Assembly (NCBI RefSeq): GCF_012676905.1
Contig: NZ_CP051428.1
Location: 287,501 to 351,500, forward strand
Source: Paenibacillus albicereus
GTDB taxonomy: Bacteria > Bacillota > Bacilli > Paenibacillales > Paenibacillaceae
Direction: 5' to 3'
Length of the DNA stretch: 64,000 nucleotides
In this document: positions 29,354 to 41,300 of the stretch, piece by piece
Layout: each line of letters begins with the position of its first letter
How positions within the stretch are numbered: the stretch's first letter is position 1
Translations under genes and position numbers: made by a program
Notes under the pieces: model-generated
What the model saw: the letters and a program-made list of their open reading frames with translations, nothing else
Told to the model about the DNA's origin: nothing
Databases searched by the model: none

Positions 29354-29382
29354 TTGCGGGGCTTTGGAAGAAGGAGTACAAT
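29354..29382 (+). promoter_or_regulatory. Promoter of the cggR-glycolytic operon
   Basis: TTGCGG and TACAAT are 17 bases apart. The CggR operator starts eight bases after the -10 box, where it would block elongation or clearance. Confidence 0.65.
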
Positions 29383-29389
29383 GAGTATG

Positions 29390-29425
29390 TGGGACGTTTA
29401 TTGAATAGCTGGGACGTTAATTGTC
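29390..29425. promoter_or_regulatory. CggR operator
   Basis: Two tandem half sites are spaced exactly as in the B. subtilis operator (CGGGAC-N6-TGTC-N4-CGGGAC-N6-TGTC): TGGGAC-N6-TGAA, four bases (TAGC), then TGGGAC-N6-TGTC. The right half is near perfect. The site lies between promoter and cggR. Confidence 0.85.
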
Positions 29426-29461
29426 CCGGACGGATAGCTAACGAGTGGAGTTGGAGCGCTC

Positions 29462-30487
29462 ATGCGCAGCCTTATTGATTTGCAGCGCCAGCTGGTGCCC
29501 GATCTGCTGGAGACGGTCCGGCTCCGCTATGCGATTCTCCATCAGGTGCTGGTGGCCGACATGATCGGCCGCCGCTCGCTCGCTTCGGCGCTCGGCATGA
29601 CGGAGCGGGTGCTTCGGGCGGAGACTGACTTCCTCAAGGAGCAGGGCTTCCTGGAGATCAACGCCGCCGGGATGCGCGTCAGCCAGAGCGGCCGGCGGCT
29701 GCTGGAGGAGATGGAGCCGGTGCTGAGCGGGCTGCTCGGCCTGTCCAACCTGGAGGAGCAGCTGCGGGCGCGCTTCGGCCTGAGCAAGGTCGTCATCGTG
29801 CCGGGCGACTCCGACCTCTCCGCCAGCACCAAGCGGGAGCTCGGCCGCGCCGGCGCCTCGGCCTTGCTGGGGCAGCTGCGGGAGGGCGACGTCATCGCCG
29901 TCACCGGCGGCTCGACGCTGGCTCAGGTGGCGGGCCATCTGACCTCGCCCGTCCCGCATCCGAGCAATCTGTTCGTGCCGGCCCGGGGCGGACTGGGGGA
30001 GAGCCTGGAGTACCAGGCGAGCACGATCGTCTCGGCGATGGCCAAGCGCACCGGCGCGCAGTACCGGATGCTGCACGTGCCGGACCATCTGAGCGAGGAG
30101 GCCTACACGAGCCTCATGCACGAGCCCGGCGTCAAGGAGATCGTCGGCGTCATCCGCAGCGCGCGCATCGTCATCCACGGCATCGGCGACGCGATGACGA
30201 TGGCGCGGCGCCGGCAGGCCGAGGCGGGCGTCGTCGAGGAGCTCCGCCAGGAGGGCGCGCTCGCCGAGGCCTGGGGCTACTACTTCGACCGGGCCGGCTC
30301 CGTCGTGCACAAGATGCCGACGGCCGGCATCCGGCTCGAGGACATCATGACGACCGAGGTCGTCATCGCCGTCGCCGGCGGCAAGTCCAAGGCGGAGGCG
30401 ATCGCGGCGGTGCTGCGCTTCGGCCACGAGGACGTGCTCGTGACCGACGAGGCGGCCGCGCTCGAGATCGCCGCGATGGCGGATTAG
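29462..30487 (+). CDS. cggR: Central glycolytic genes regulator
   Basis: A 341-residue SorC/DeoR-family repressor. An N-terminal winged helix-turn-helix (residues about 20-75) is followed by the sugar-phosphate-binding domain with VIVPGDSDL, VIAVTGGSTLAQVAGHL and VFVPARGGLGE-like features (LFVPARGGLGESLEYQAS), then VVIAVAGGKSKAEAIAAVLR. In Bacillus CggR represses its own operon and is released by fructose-1,6-bisphosphate. It heads gapA-pgk-tpiA-gpmI-eno here, and a well-conserved operator lies directly upstream. The start ATG follows GTGGAGTTGGAG. Confidence 0.95.
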   Translation: MRSLIDLQRQLVPDLLETVRLRYAILHQVLVADMIGRRSLASALGMTERVLRAETDFLKEQGFLEINAAGMRVSQSGRRLLEEMEPVLSGLLGLSNLEEQLRARFGLSKVVIVPGDSDLSASTKRELGRAGASALLGQLREGDVIAVTGGSTLAQVAGHLTSPVPHPSNLFVPARGGLGESLEYQASTIVSAMAKRTGAQYRMLHVPDHLSEEAYTSLMHEPGVKEIVGVIRSARIVIHGIGDAMTMARRRQAEAGVVEELRQEGALAEAWGYYFDRAGSVVHKMPTAGIRLEDIMTTEVVIAVAGGKSKAEAIAAVLRFGHEDVLVTDEAAALEIAAMAD

Positions 30488-30585
30488 GACCGCGGCCCGC
30501 GATCAGGGCCGCCCAGACAAGCGGCATTACGGCGAAGCGGGCTCTGCGCCTGACAGGGGCAGGGCCGAGCGCTTCGCGTTGATAG

Positions 30586-31632
<1,047 letters not shown>

Positions 31633-31665
31633 GAAGCGGCGCTTAACTGCATAGACAGCGGTAAG

Positions 31666-31705
31666 GTTAAAGAGGAGAGGCGAGCGTTTCGTTCTCCTCT
31701 TTAAC
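31666..31705. repeat. 13-bp perfect stem between gapA and pgk
   Basis: GTTAAAGAGGAGA and TCTCCTCTTTAAC pair across a 14-base loop. No T-run follows. It probably stabilises or marks processing of the gapA part of the operon mRNA, or gives partial termination. Confidence 0.65.
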
Positions 31706-31749
31706 GATGTTTAACCCATAGAAACCATATATCGGGAGGGCGAGCAGCT

Positions 31750-32931
31750 GTGAGCAAAAAAAGTGTTCGTGATGTGGAAGTAGCAGGAAAGCGCGTCTTC
31801 GTGCGCGTCGATTTCAACGTGCCGATGGAAGACGGAGCGATCACCGACGATACGCGGATCCGCGAGACGCTGCCGACGGTCAAGCATCTGATCGAGGGCG
31901 GCGCGCGCGTCATCCTGGCGGCCCACTTCGGCCGTCCGGGCGGCGAAGTCAAGGAAGAGCTGCGTCTGACTCCGGTCGCGGCCCGTCTGTCCGAGCTGCT
32001 CGGCAAGCCGGTCGCCAAGGCGGACGACACGGCCGGACCGGACGCGCAGGCGAAAGCCGCCGCGCTGCAGGACGGCGACGTGCTGCTCCTGGAGAATACG
32101 CGCTTCAACGCCGGCGAGGAAAGCAACGATCCGGAGTTCGCCAAGCAGCTGGCCTCCCTGGCCGACCTGTACGTCAACGACGCGTTCGGCGCCGCTCACC
32201 GCGCGCATGCTTCCACGGAAGGCATCGCTCATCTGCTCCCGGCCGTATCCGGCCTGCTGATGGAGAAGGAGCTGGACGTGCTCGGCAAGGCGCTGAACAA
32301 CCCGGAGCGCCCGTTCACCGCGATCGTCGGCGGCTCCAAGGTGAAGGACAAGATCGACGTCATCAACAAGATGATCGAGATCGCGGACAACATCATCATC
32401 GGCGGCGGCCTGAGCTACACGTTCTTCAAGGCTCAAGGCCATGAGATCGGCCAGTCGCTCGTCGACAACTCCAAGCTGGACCTGGCGCTCGAGTTCATCG
32501 AGAAGGCCAAGAAGCTCGGCAAGAACTTCCTGCTGCCGGTCGACATCGTCGTCACCGACGAGTTCAGCAAGGATGCCAACACGAACATCGTCGGCGTCGA
32601 CGGCATCCCGTCCGACTGGGAAGGCATCGATATCGGGCCGAAGACGCGCGAGCTGTACGCGAGCGTCATCCGGGATTCCAAGCTGGTCGTCTGGAACGGA
32701 CCGATGGGCGTGTTCGAGATCGAGCCGTTCTCCCACGGCACCCGCGCCGTCGCCCAGGCTTGCGCCGATACGGCGGGCTACACGGTCATCGGCGGCGGCG
32801 ATTCCGCTGCGGCGGCCGAGAAGTTCGGCCTGGCCGACAAGATGGACCACATCTCCACCGGCGGCGGAGCATCCCTCGAATTCATGGAAGGCAAAGCCCT
32901 CCCGGGCGTTGTCGCCCTCAACGACAAGTAG
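31750..32931 (+). CDS. pgk: Phosphoglycerate kinase
   Basis: A 393-residue enzyme that transfers phosphate from 1,3-bisphosphoglycerate to ADP. The N-terminal substrate domain has [12 protein letters not shown] and AHFGRPGGE, the link region [14 protein letters not shown], and the nucleotide domain [32 protein letters not shown] and [13 protein letters not shown]. The start is GTG with GGGAGG upstream. It follows gapA after the stem-loop and is 15 bases before tpiA. Confidence 0.98.
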   Translation: MSKKSVRDVEVAGKRVFVRVDFNVPMEDGAITDDTRIRETLPTVKHLIEGGARVILAAHFGRPGGEVKEELRLTPVAARLSELLGKPVAKADDTAGPDAQAKAAALQDGDVLLLENTRFNAGEESNDPEFAKQLASLADLYVNDAFGAAHRAHASTEGIAHLLPAVSGLLMEKELDVLGKALNNPERPFTAIVGGSKVKDKIDVINKMIEIADNIIIGGGLSYTFFKAQGHEIGQSLVDNSKLDLALEFIEKAKKLGKNFLLPVDIVVTDEFSKDANTNIVGVDGIPSDWEGIDIGPKTRELYASVIRDSKLVVWNGPMGVFEIEPFSHGTRAVAQACADTAGYTVIGGGDSAAAAEKFGLADKMDHISTGGGASLEFMEGKALPGVVALNDK

Positions 32932-32946
32932 AGAGGAGAATGACCT

Positions 32947-33702
32947 ATGGCTAGAACCCCGATCATCGCAGGCAACTGGAAAATGTTCAAGACCGTCTCC
33001 GAGGCGGTCTCCTTCTTCAACGAAGCGAAAGGCGGCGCTGAGGTCGAAGGCGTCGAGAGCGTCATCTGCGCTCCGTTCACGACCCTCCCGGCCCTCGTGG
33101 AAGCGGCCAAAGGGACCAAGATCGCCATCGGCGCGCAGAACCTGCACTTCGAGGACAACGGCGCGTATACGGGCGAAGTCTCCGGCGTCATGCTGGCCGA
33201 TCTCGGCGTGAAGTACGTCATCGTCGGCCACTCCGAGCGCCGCGCGTACTTCGGCGAGACGGACGAGATCGTCAACAAGAAGGTCGCGGCGGCGTTCAAG
33301 CACGGCCTGACTCCGATCCTGTGCGTCGGCGAGAAGCTGGAAGAGCGCGAAGCCGGCGAGACCAAAAACGTCTGCAAGGTGCAGACGGAGGGCGGCCTGA
33401 AAGGCCTGACGGCGGAGCAGGCGGCCGAGACCGTCATCGCTTACGAGCCGATCTGGGCGATCGGCACGGGCAAGTCGTCCACGGCCGAGGATGCCGAGGA
33501 CGTCATCGCCTACATCCGCGAGGTCGTCGCCGGCCTGTACGATCAGGCGACGGCGGACGCGGTCCGCATCCAGTACGGCGGCAGCGTGAAGCCGGCCAAC
33601 GTCAAGGAATACCTGGGCCAGGCGAACATCGACGGCGCGCTCGTCGGCGGAGCCAGCCTGGAGCCGGCTTCCTACATTGCCCTCGTCGAGGGGGCGAAGT
33701 AA
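32947..33702 (+). CDS. tpiA: Triosephosphate isomerase
   Basis: A 251-residue TIM barrel that interconverts dihydroxyacetone phosphate and glyceraldehyde 3-phosphate. [10 protein letters not shown] carries the catalytic Lys, [14 protein letters not shown] the catalytic His, [16 protein letters not shown] the catalytic Glu, and [11 protein letters not shown] the phosphate loop. GAGAGGAG precedes the ATG. One base separates it from gpmI. Confidence 0.98.
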   Translation: MARTPIIAGNWKMFKTVSEAVSFFNEAKGGAEVEGVESVICAPFTTLPALVEAAKGTKIAIGAQNLHFEDNGAYTGEVSGVMLADLGVKYVIVGHSERRAYFGETDEIVNKKVAAAFKHGLTPILCVGEKLEEREAGETKNVCKVQTEGGLKGLTAEQAAETVIAYEPIWAIGTGKSSTAEDAEDVIAYIREVVAGLYDQATADAVRIQYGGSVKPANVKEYLGQANIDGALVGGASLEPASYIALVEGAK

Positions 33703-33703
33703 G

Positions 33704-35242
33704 ATGGCTCCAAAACCGGTCGCGCTCATCATCATGGACGGATTCGGCCTTCGCAGCGACATCGTCGGCAATGCCGTCGCGCAGGCGAACAAGCCGAACT
33801 ATGACCGCTTCCTGGCGGAATATCCGAACACGACGCTGACCGCTTGCGGCGAGGCGGTCGGCCTGCCGGAGGGCCAGATGGGCAACTCCGAGGTCGGCCA
33901 CTTGAACATCGGCGCCGGCCGCATCGTCTACCAGGATCTGACCCGCATCACCAAGTCGATCCGCGACGGCGAGTTCTACGACAACGACACGCTGATCGGC
34001 GCCGTGCGCCATGCCAAGCTGAACAGCAAGAAGCTGCATCTGTACGGCCTCGTCAGCGACGGCGGGGTGCACAGCCACATCGCGCATCTGTTCGCGCTGC
34101 TGGAGCTGGCCAAGAAGGAAGGGCTGGAGCAGGTGTACATCCATGCCTTCCTCGACGGCCGCGATGTGGCCCCGGACAGCGCGGTCGGCTATCTGACGCA
34201 GCTTCAGGCCAAGATCGAGGAGCTCGGCATCGGCCGCATCGCGACCGTGCAGGGCCGCTACTACGCGATGGACCGCGACAAGCGCTGGGAGCGCGTCGAG
34301 AAGTCCTACCGCGCGATGGTGTACGGAGACGGACCTCGCTACGTCGATCCGATCCAGGCCGTGCGCGAGTCGTACGAGAAGTCCGTCTTCGACGAGTTCG
34401 TCATGCCGACGGTCATCACCGGCGGAGACGGCCTGCCGGTGGCGCTGGTCGAGTCCGAGGACGCGGTCGTGTTCTTCAACTTCCGTCCGGACCGGGCCAT
34501 CCAGCTGTCGCAGGTGTTCACCAACGAAGACTTCCGCGGCTTCGACCGCGGGGACAACGCTCCGTCCAACCTGTACTTCGTCTGCCTGACGCTGTTCAGC
34601 GAGACGGTCGGCGGCTTCGTCGCCTACAAGCCCAAAAACCTCGACAACACGTTCGGCGAGGTGCTCGTCCAGAACGGCAAGACGCAGCTGCGCATCGCCG
34701 AGACGGAAAAGTATCCGCATGTGACGTTCTTCTTCAGCGGCGGCCGCGACCAGGAGCTGCCGGGCGAGACGCGCGTGCTCATCAACTCGCCTAAGGTCGC
34801 CACCTACGACCTCAAGCCGGAGATGAGCGCCTACGAGGTGGCCGACGCCGCCGTGCGCGAGATCAACTCGGACAAGCATGACGCGATCATCCTGAACTTC
34901 GCCAACCCCGACATGGTCGGCCACTCCGGCATGCTGGAGCCGACGATCAAGGCGGTCGAGGCGACGGACGAATGCATGGGCCGCGTCGTCGACGCGGTGC
35001 TCGCCAAGGGCGGCGTCGTGCTCATCACGGCCGACCACGGCAACGCCGACATGGTCATCGGACCGGACGGACGTCCGTTCACCGCGCATACGACCAATCC
35101 GGTGCCGCTGATCGTCACCCAGAAGGGCGCGCAGCTGCGCGAGGGCGGCATCCTGGCCGACATCGCGCCGACGCTGCTCGACCTGCTGGAGCTGCCCAAG
35201 CCGGCCGAGATGACCGGCCTGAGCCTGATCCGCAAGGGCTGA
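33704..35242 (+). CDS. gpmI: 2,3-bisphosphoglycerate-independent phosphoglycerate mutase
   Basis: A 512-residue manganese-dependent mutase that converts 3- to 2-phosphoglycerate. The alkaline-phosphatase-like metal site begins [10 protein letters not shown], Ser62 in [14 protein letters not shown] is the phosphorylated residue, and [45 protein letters not shown] and [11 protein letters not shown] follow. The start is taken at ATG 33704 ([15 protein letters not shown]), one base after the tpiA stop; an in-frame codon inside tpiA at 33677 would add nine residues that the family lacks. Confidence 0.97.
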   Translation: MAPKPVALIIMDGFGLRSDIVGNAVAQANKPNYDRFLAEYPNTTLTACGEAVGLPEGQMGNSEVGHLNIGAGRIVYQDLTRITKSIRDGEFYDNDTLIGAVRHAKLNSKKLHLYGLVSDGGVHSHIAHLFALLELAKKEGLEQVYIHAFLDGRDVAPDSAVGYLTQLQAKIEELGIGRIATVQGRYYAMDRDKRWERVEKSYRAMVYGDGPRYVDPIQAVRESYEKSVFDEFVMPTVITGGDGLPVALVESEDAVVFFNFRPDRAIQLSQVFTNEDFRGFDRGDNAPSNLYFVCLTLFSETVGGFVAYKPKNLDNTFGEVLVQNGKTQLRIAETEKYPHVTFFFSGGRDQELPGETRVLINSPKVATYDLKPEMSAYEVADAAVREINSDKHDAIILNFANPDMVGHSGMLEPTIKAVEATDECMGRVVDAVLAKGGVVLITADHGNADMVIGPDGRPFTAHTTNPVPLIVTQKGAQLREGGILADIAPTLLDLLELPKPAEMTGLSLIRKG

Positions 35243-35458
35243 CGGCGGGGCCAGCCGGCATGAGCGGCGGGCAACCCGGACAAGCAGGACATCTTCAACG
35301 TGCTGGCTCCCGCAGGTCCACCAGGCCCCTTGCCTTCGAGCTCTGAGGGGCGCCCCGTCTGTGCCGGGCGCTCCGCACTCGTGCGGGACGTTCCAATCGG
35401 TTATACTGGTTAAAGCTTGCCACACCCGGGCGGAAGCCCGCTCTACCCCATTTTCTGA

Positions 35459-36769
<1,311 letters not shown>

Positions 36770-36778
36770 GTTATGCCC

Positions 36779-36814
36779 GATCCTGCCCGCCATCCTGCGG
36801 GCAGGATCTTTTTA
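36779..36814 (+). terminator. Terminator of glycolytic operon
   Basis: GATCCTGCCCGC-CATCCT-GCGGGCAGGATC is a 12-base perfect stem followed by five T. Confidence 0.94.
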
Positions 36815-36936
36815 TTAGGTTGTGTTAGGCCAAAATCACAAACAAACGGCGCAAAAACCGCCCTAGCACCGAAACGGATGAAACCGCTATACTTGACCCA
36901 AGCTAGACGAATCTATCGAACAGGCGGTGGGAAGCG

Positions 36937-37701
36937 ATGGCAAAACCTCAAGTCGGACTGCAGCTGTACACGCTGCGCGACCAGACGGAAAAGGACTTTC
37001 TCGGCACGATCCGCAAGGTAGCCGACATGGGCTATGAATACGTCGAATTCGCGGGCTACTTCAACACGAGTCCGGAGGATCTGAACCAGGTGCTGAAGGA
37101 GACGGGCATTACGGCCGTATCCGCGCATGTCGGCCTGAACTTCAACGATCCGGACAAGATGGTGTCGGACCTGGCGGAGCAGATTGAATACGCAAAGGCG
37201 ATCGGCCTCAAGTACCTCGTCACGCCGTGGGCTCCGCTGCCGGAAAATCCGCAGATGGAAGACGTGGACAGCCTCGCCTCGACGCTGGAGAAGGCGGGCC
37301 GCCAGGTGACGGAGGCCGGGCTGGTCTACGGCTACCACAACCATGACTTCGAGTTCAAGAAAGTAGACGGAACGCCGGTCATCGACCTGCTGCTGGAGCG
37401 GATTCCCGCCGATCTGATGATGATGGAATTCGACCTCGGCTGGGTCCATATGGGCGGCCAATCGCCGGTCGAGTATGTGAGGCGCTATGCGGGACGCACG
37501 CCGATCGCGCATCTGAAGGACTTTGGAATCGGACGCCGCGACACCGAGGTCGGCAGCGGCTCGGTCGAGTTCGATCCCGTATTCGACATCGCCGAGGAAG
37601 CCGGCATCGAGTACTTCATCGTGGAGCAGGAAGAGTTCGCCGGCTCCTCGATCGAGAGCGCCAAGCTGAGCCTGGATTACCTGCGCGGCAAAGGCTACTA
37701 G
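36937..37701 (+). CDS. Sugar phosphate isomerase/epimerase-like TIM-barrel protein
   Basis: A 254-residue protein of the xylose isomerase-like AP-endonuclease-2 TIM-barrel superfamily. The opening [35 protein letters not shown], the metal-site region [24 protein letters not shown] and HLKDFG are characteristic. Such proteins isomerise or epimerise keto-sugars and inositol derivatives; the substrate here is not readable. No signal peptide is seen. GGTGGGAAG lies before the ATG. It is a single-gene unit between eno and secG with its own terminator. Confidence 0.85.
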   Translation: MAKPQVGLQLYTLRDQTEKDFLGTIRKVADMGYEYVEFAGYFNTSPEDLNQVLKETGITAVSAHVGLNFNDPDKMVSDLAEQIEYAKAIGLKYLVTPWAPLPENPQMEDVDSLASTLEKAGRQVTEAGLVYGYHNHDFEFKKVDGTPVIDLLLERIPADLMMMEFDLGWVHMGGQSPVEYVRRYAGRTPIAHLKDFGIGRRDTEVGSGSVEFDPVFDIAEEAGIEYFIVEQEEFAGSSIESAKLSLDYLRGKGY

Positions 37702-37762
37702 CTCAAAAGCCCCGGCGGGCGGCCGGTTCCGTCGCCTTGGCCCCGAGCCAGGGCCGGAACAT

Positions 37763-37801
37763 AGCCCGTTCGGACCTTGGCGGTCCGGACGGGCTTTTTC
37801 G
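37763..37801 (+). terminator. Terminator after TIM-barrel isomerase gene
   Basis: AGCCCGT-TCGGACC-TTGGC-GGTCCGG-ACGGGCT forms a long stem followed by five T. Confidence 0.92.
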
Positions 37802-37816
37802 GCGTCAAGGAGGCGC

Positions 37817-37846
37817 TTGTTTCCTCAGGCCAGGCTATGGTACAAT
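37817..37846 (+). promoter_or_regulatory. Candidate promoter of secG
   Basis: TTGTTT and TACAAT are 18 bases apart, about 130 bases before the secG ATG. Confidence 0.5.
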
Positions 37847-37976
37847 AAAATCGCTGTTTATGATTTGGTTTTGCCCATGCAAGCCGCTTGCTGGCCGCAG
37901 GAGACGGCCTGCATGTGCAAAACTCATAGCGGCAGGCAGCCGGGAGGCTGTACGAAGGCTGGGAGGTAACGAACGC

Positions 37977-38207
37977 ATGGATATTTTCCTGAAGATTCTG
38001 CTCGTGATTTTTTCCCTCGGACTGATTGCGGTAGTTCTGCTGCAAAAGGGTAAGAGCGCTGGCCTCTCCGGAGCGATTTCCGGCGGAGCGGAGCATCTGT
38101 TCGGCAAGCAGAAGGCACGCGGCCTGGACCTGTTCCTGCAGCGGCTGACCATCGGGCTCGCCGCTGGATTCTTCATCGTCGCGCTGCTGGTCGCCTACCT
38201 GAAATAG
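37977..38207 (+). CDS. secG: Preprotein translocase subunit SecG
   Basis: A 76-residue membrane protein of the SecYEG channel. Two transmembrane helices ([20 protein letters not shown] and [19 protein letters not shown]) flank the conserved loop [20 protein letters not shown]. The start at ATG 37977 has GGGAGGT at good spacing; longer in-frame extensions upstream are non-coding. The order secG-rnr-smpB-ssrA is the standard Bacillales arrangement. Confidence 0.96.
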   Translation: MDIFLKILLVIFSLGLIAVVLLQKGKSAGLSGAISGGAEHLFGKQKARGLDLFLQRLTIGLAAGFFIVALLVAYLK

Positions 38208-38228
38208 CACGGAATACAGCCTTGAGGA

Positions 38229-38252
38229 AGCGGGGGAATCCCCGCTTTTTCT
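38229..38252 (+). terminator. Terminator of secG
   Basis: AGCGGGG-GAAT-CCCCGCT is followed by five T. Confidence 0.85.
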
Positions 38253-38274
38253 TTATATCCTGGAAGGCCAGCGG

Positions 38275-38301
38275 TTGATGACGCCCGAATTCGTGTATAC
38301 T
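38275..38301 (+). promoter_or_regulatory. Candidate promoter of rnr
   Basis: TTGATG and TATACT are 15 bases apart (a GGTTGA at 17 bases is the alternative), about 75 bases before rnr. Confidence 0.5.
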
Positions 38302-38375
38302 ATCAAGGAGATAGAAGTGGCTGGATCTGCCAGGATAGCGGACGGGTCCTTACGGCACGAGGTGAGAAGGAGAAC

Positions 38376-41300
38376 ATGACCATCGAACATCAAACATTGC
38401 TCGACTTGATGAACCAGCCGGCGTACAAGCCGATGACGTATCAAGAACTGGAACGGCAGCTCGGCATCGACAACGCTTCCGATTTCAAGGCGTTCCTGAA
38501 GCTGCTCAATGAGCTGGAGGAGCAAGGCTCGATCCTCCGCAACGATGCGGGCGCCTACGGGCTGCCGCAGCACATGGACCTGCTCAAGGGCCGGCTGCAA
38601 GTGCATGCCAAGGGATTCGCGTTCCTGCTGCCTGAGGACAAGACCCATCCCGACGTCTATATCGGGGCCAACGATCTGAACACCGGCATGAACGGAGATA
38701 CCGTGCTTGTCCGCGTCCAGACTCGCGGACCCGGGGGCGGACGGATGGAAGGCGAGGTCGTCCGGATCGCCGAGAGGGCGGTCAAGCAGTTCGTCGGCAC
38801 GTTCGAGAGCCATGAGAGCTTCGGCTTCGTGTCTCCGGACGACAAGCGGCTCGGACGCGACATCTTCATCCCGCAAGGCTCGTTCGGCGGAGCGGTGACG
38901 GGCATGAAGGTCGTCGTCGACATCACGCACTACCCGCAAGGCCGCGCCGCCGCTCAGGGCGAGGTCGTCGAGGTGCTCGGGCACAAGAACGATCCCGGCG
39001 TCGACATCCTGTCCATCATCCGCAAGCATCAGCTGCCGGAGGGCTTCCCCGACGACGTGCTGGCCGAGGCCGAAGCGGCGCCCGACTCCATCACGGAGGA
39101 GGAGATCGTCAGCCAAGGCCGGCGGGACCTGCGCGGCAAGACGATCGTCACGATCGACGGCGAGGACGCCAAGGACCTCGACGACGCGGTCAACATCGAG
39201 CGGCTGCCCAACGGCAACTACCTGCTCGGCGTCCATATCGCCGACGTCAGCTACTACGTCCGCGAGCGCAGCGCGCTCGACCAGGAAGCATACCGCCGCG
39301 GCACGAGCGTCTATTTGACCGACCGCGTCATTCCGATGCTTCCGCATCGGCTGTCCAACGGCATCTGCTCGCTGCATCCCCAGGTCGACCGCCTGACGAT
39401 GAGCTGCGAGATGGAGTTCGACGCGTCGACGCTGAAGCGCGTGCGCCACGACATCTTCACGAGCGTCATCCGCTCCAAGGAGCGCATGTCGTATACGAAC
39501 GTGCGCAAGATCCTCACTCCGGTGGAGCCGGAGGACGAGGCCGCGGAGCCTGTTCTGGCGCAAGAGCATCAGGAGCCGTTGAAAGCGCCTCAGACGGACT
39601 TCGCGTCCGACGAGGCGGAGCTCGATCCGAGCCTGAGCGCGCCGGCGGAGAAGCTGCCGCCGGGCGGGATGGGCACGATCGTAGCCGACGACGACGGCGG
39701 CGTGCCTCGCCATGCGGACGATGAAGACGAGGAGCCGATTGCCGGCGCCTCGACGGACGAGGACGAGGATGAGGACGTGCGCCAGCCGGAGCGGTTGAGC
39801 CGGCCGACAGACATGGGCCTGATCGTTCCCGGCGGCGATGCCGGCAGCCCGGGCGAGGACACCGACGAGGAGTTCGCGTCGGATGACGAGGCCGGCGCAT
39901 CCGGCGTCCAGTCGGACGACGGCGAGCCGTATCCGCTGCGCGGCGCCGGCGCCGGCGGGCCGACCCGCTCGCGCGAATCGGACAACCCGTGGATGGCTCA
40001 GGAAGCCCAGCCGGTCATCAACAACAAGCCGATCCGCAAGGCAGAAAAGGCGCGTACCCGGCAGGAGGACTTCGACCAGCTGGACGCCTTTGCCGGCGCG
40101 CAGGCTGCCGAATCCCAGCCGACGGAGACGGAGGCCGAGCGCGAAGCGCGGCTCGCCGCCGAGCGCCAGGATCGCGCCGAGCGGCGCGCGGAGCGCGAGC
40201 AGCTGCTGGAGCGCTATGCCGAGCTCGTGCCGACCTTCCAGCTGATGGAGGAGCTCGCGATGAAGCTCCGCCGCCAGCGGATGAAGCGCGGCGCGATCGA
40301 CTTCGACTTCTCGGAGTCCAAGATCCTCGTGGACGAGGAAGGCAAGCCGACCGACATCATCAAGCGCGAGCGCACGATTGCCGAGATGGTGATCGAGGAG
40401 TTCATGCTGGCGGCCAACGAGACGGTGTCCGAGCACTTCTTCTGGCTCAAGGTGCCGTTCCTCTACCGGGTGCACGAGAATCCGGAGGGCGAGAAGCTGA
40501 TGACGTTCATCCAGATCGCCTCCAACTTCGGCTACTCGGTCCGCGGCAAGAACAACACGGTCCATCCCAAGGCGCTGCAGTCGCTGCTCGAGGAGATCAA
40601 GGGCACCAAGGAAGAAACGGTGCTCTCCACGATGATGCTGCGCTCGATGAAGCAGGCGCGCTACGACGCCGAGAGCCTCGGCCACTACGGCCTGGCGGCG
40701 GAGTACTACAGCCACTTCACGTCGCCGATCCGGCGCTATCCCGACCTGGTCATCCACCGGGTCATCCGCGAGGTGCTGGAGAGCGGCGGCACGCTGTCCG
40801 AAGCCCGCATCGAGGCGCTTGCCGCCCGCATGCCGGACATCGCCCAGCAGTCGTCGGAGCGTGAGCGCGTGGCCGTCGACGCCGAGCGGGACACGGACCA
40901 GCTCAAGAAATGCGAGTTTATGCTCGATAAAGTAGGAGAAGAGTTCACGGGCCTCATCAGCAGCGTGACCGGCTTCGGAATTTTCGTGGAGCTGCCGAAC
41001 ACGGTAGAAGGTCTCATCAGGCTGAGCAGCCTGAACGACGACTACTACCACTTTGACGATCAGCAGATGATCCTCATCGGTGAGCGCACCTCCAACATGT
41101 ATCGCATCGGAGACGAGGTGAAAGTGCGCGTGGAGCGGGTAGATATGGATGACCATCAGATTGACTTCGCGATGGTCGAAGGAGGCTCGCGCGGAGCCGC
41201 TCAAGGAAGCGGAGCGCGCGGGAAGGGCCGCGGAGCCAAAGGGCGCCGCGGCAAGGAAGCCGCCGGCCGTGCAGGCGGCCAGCAAGGCGGCGCAGCCGCC

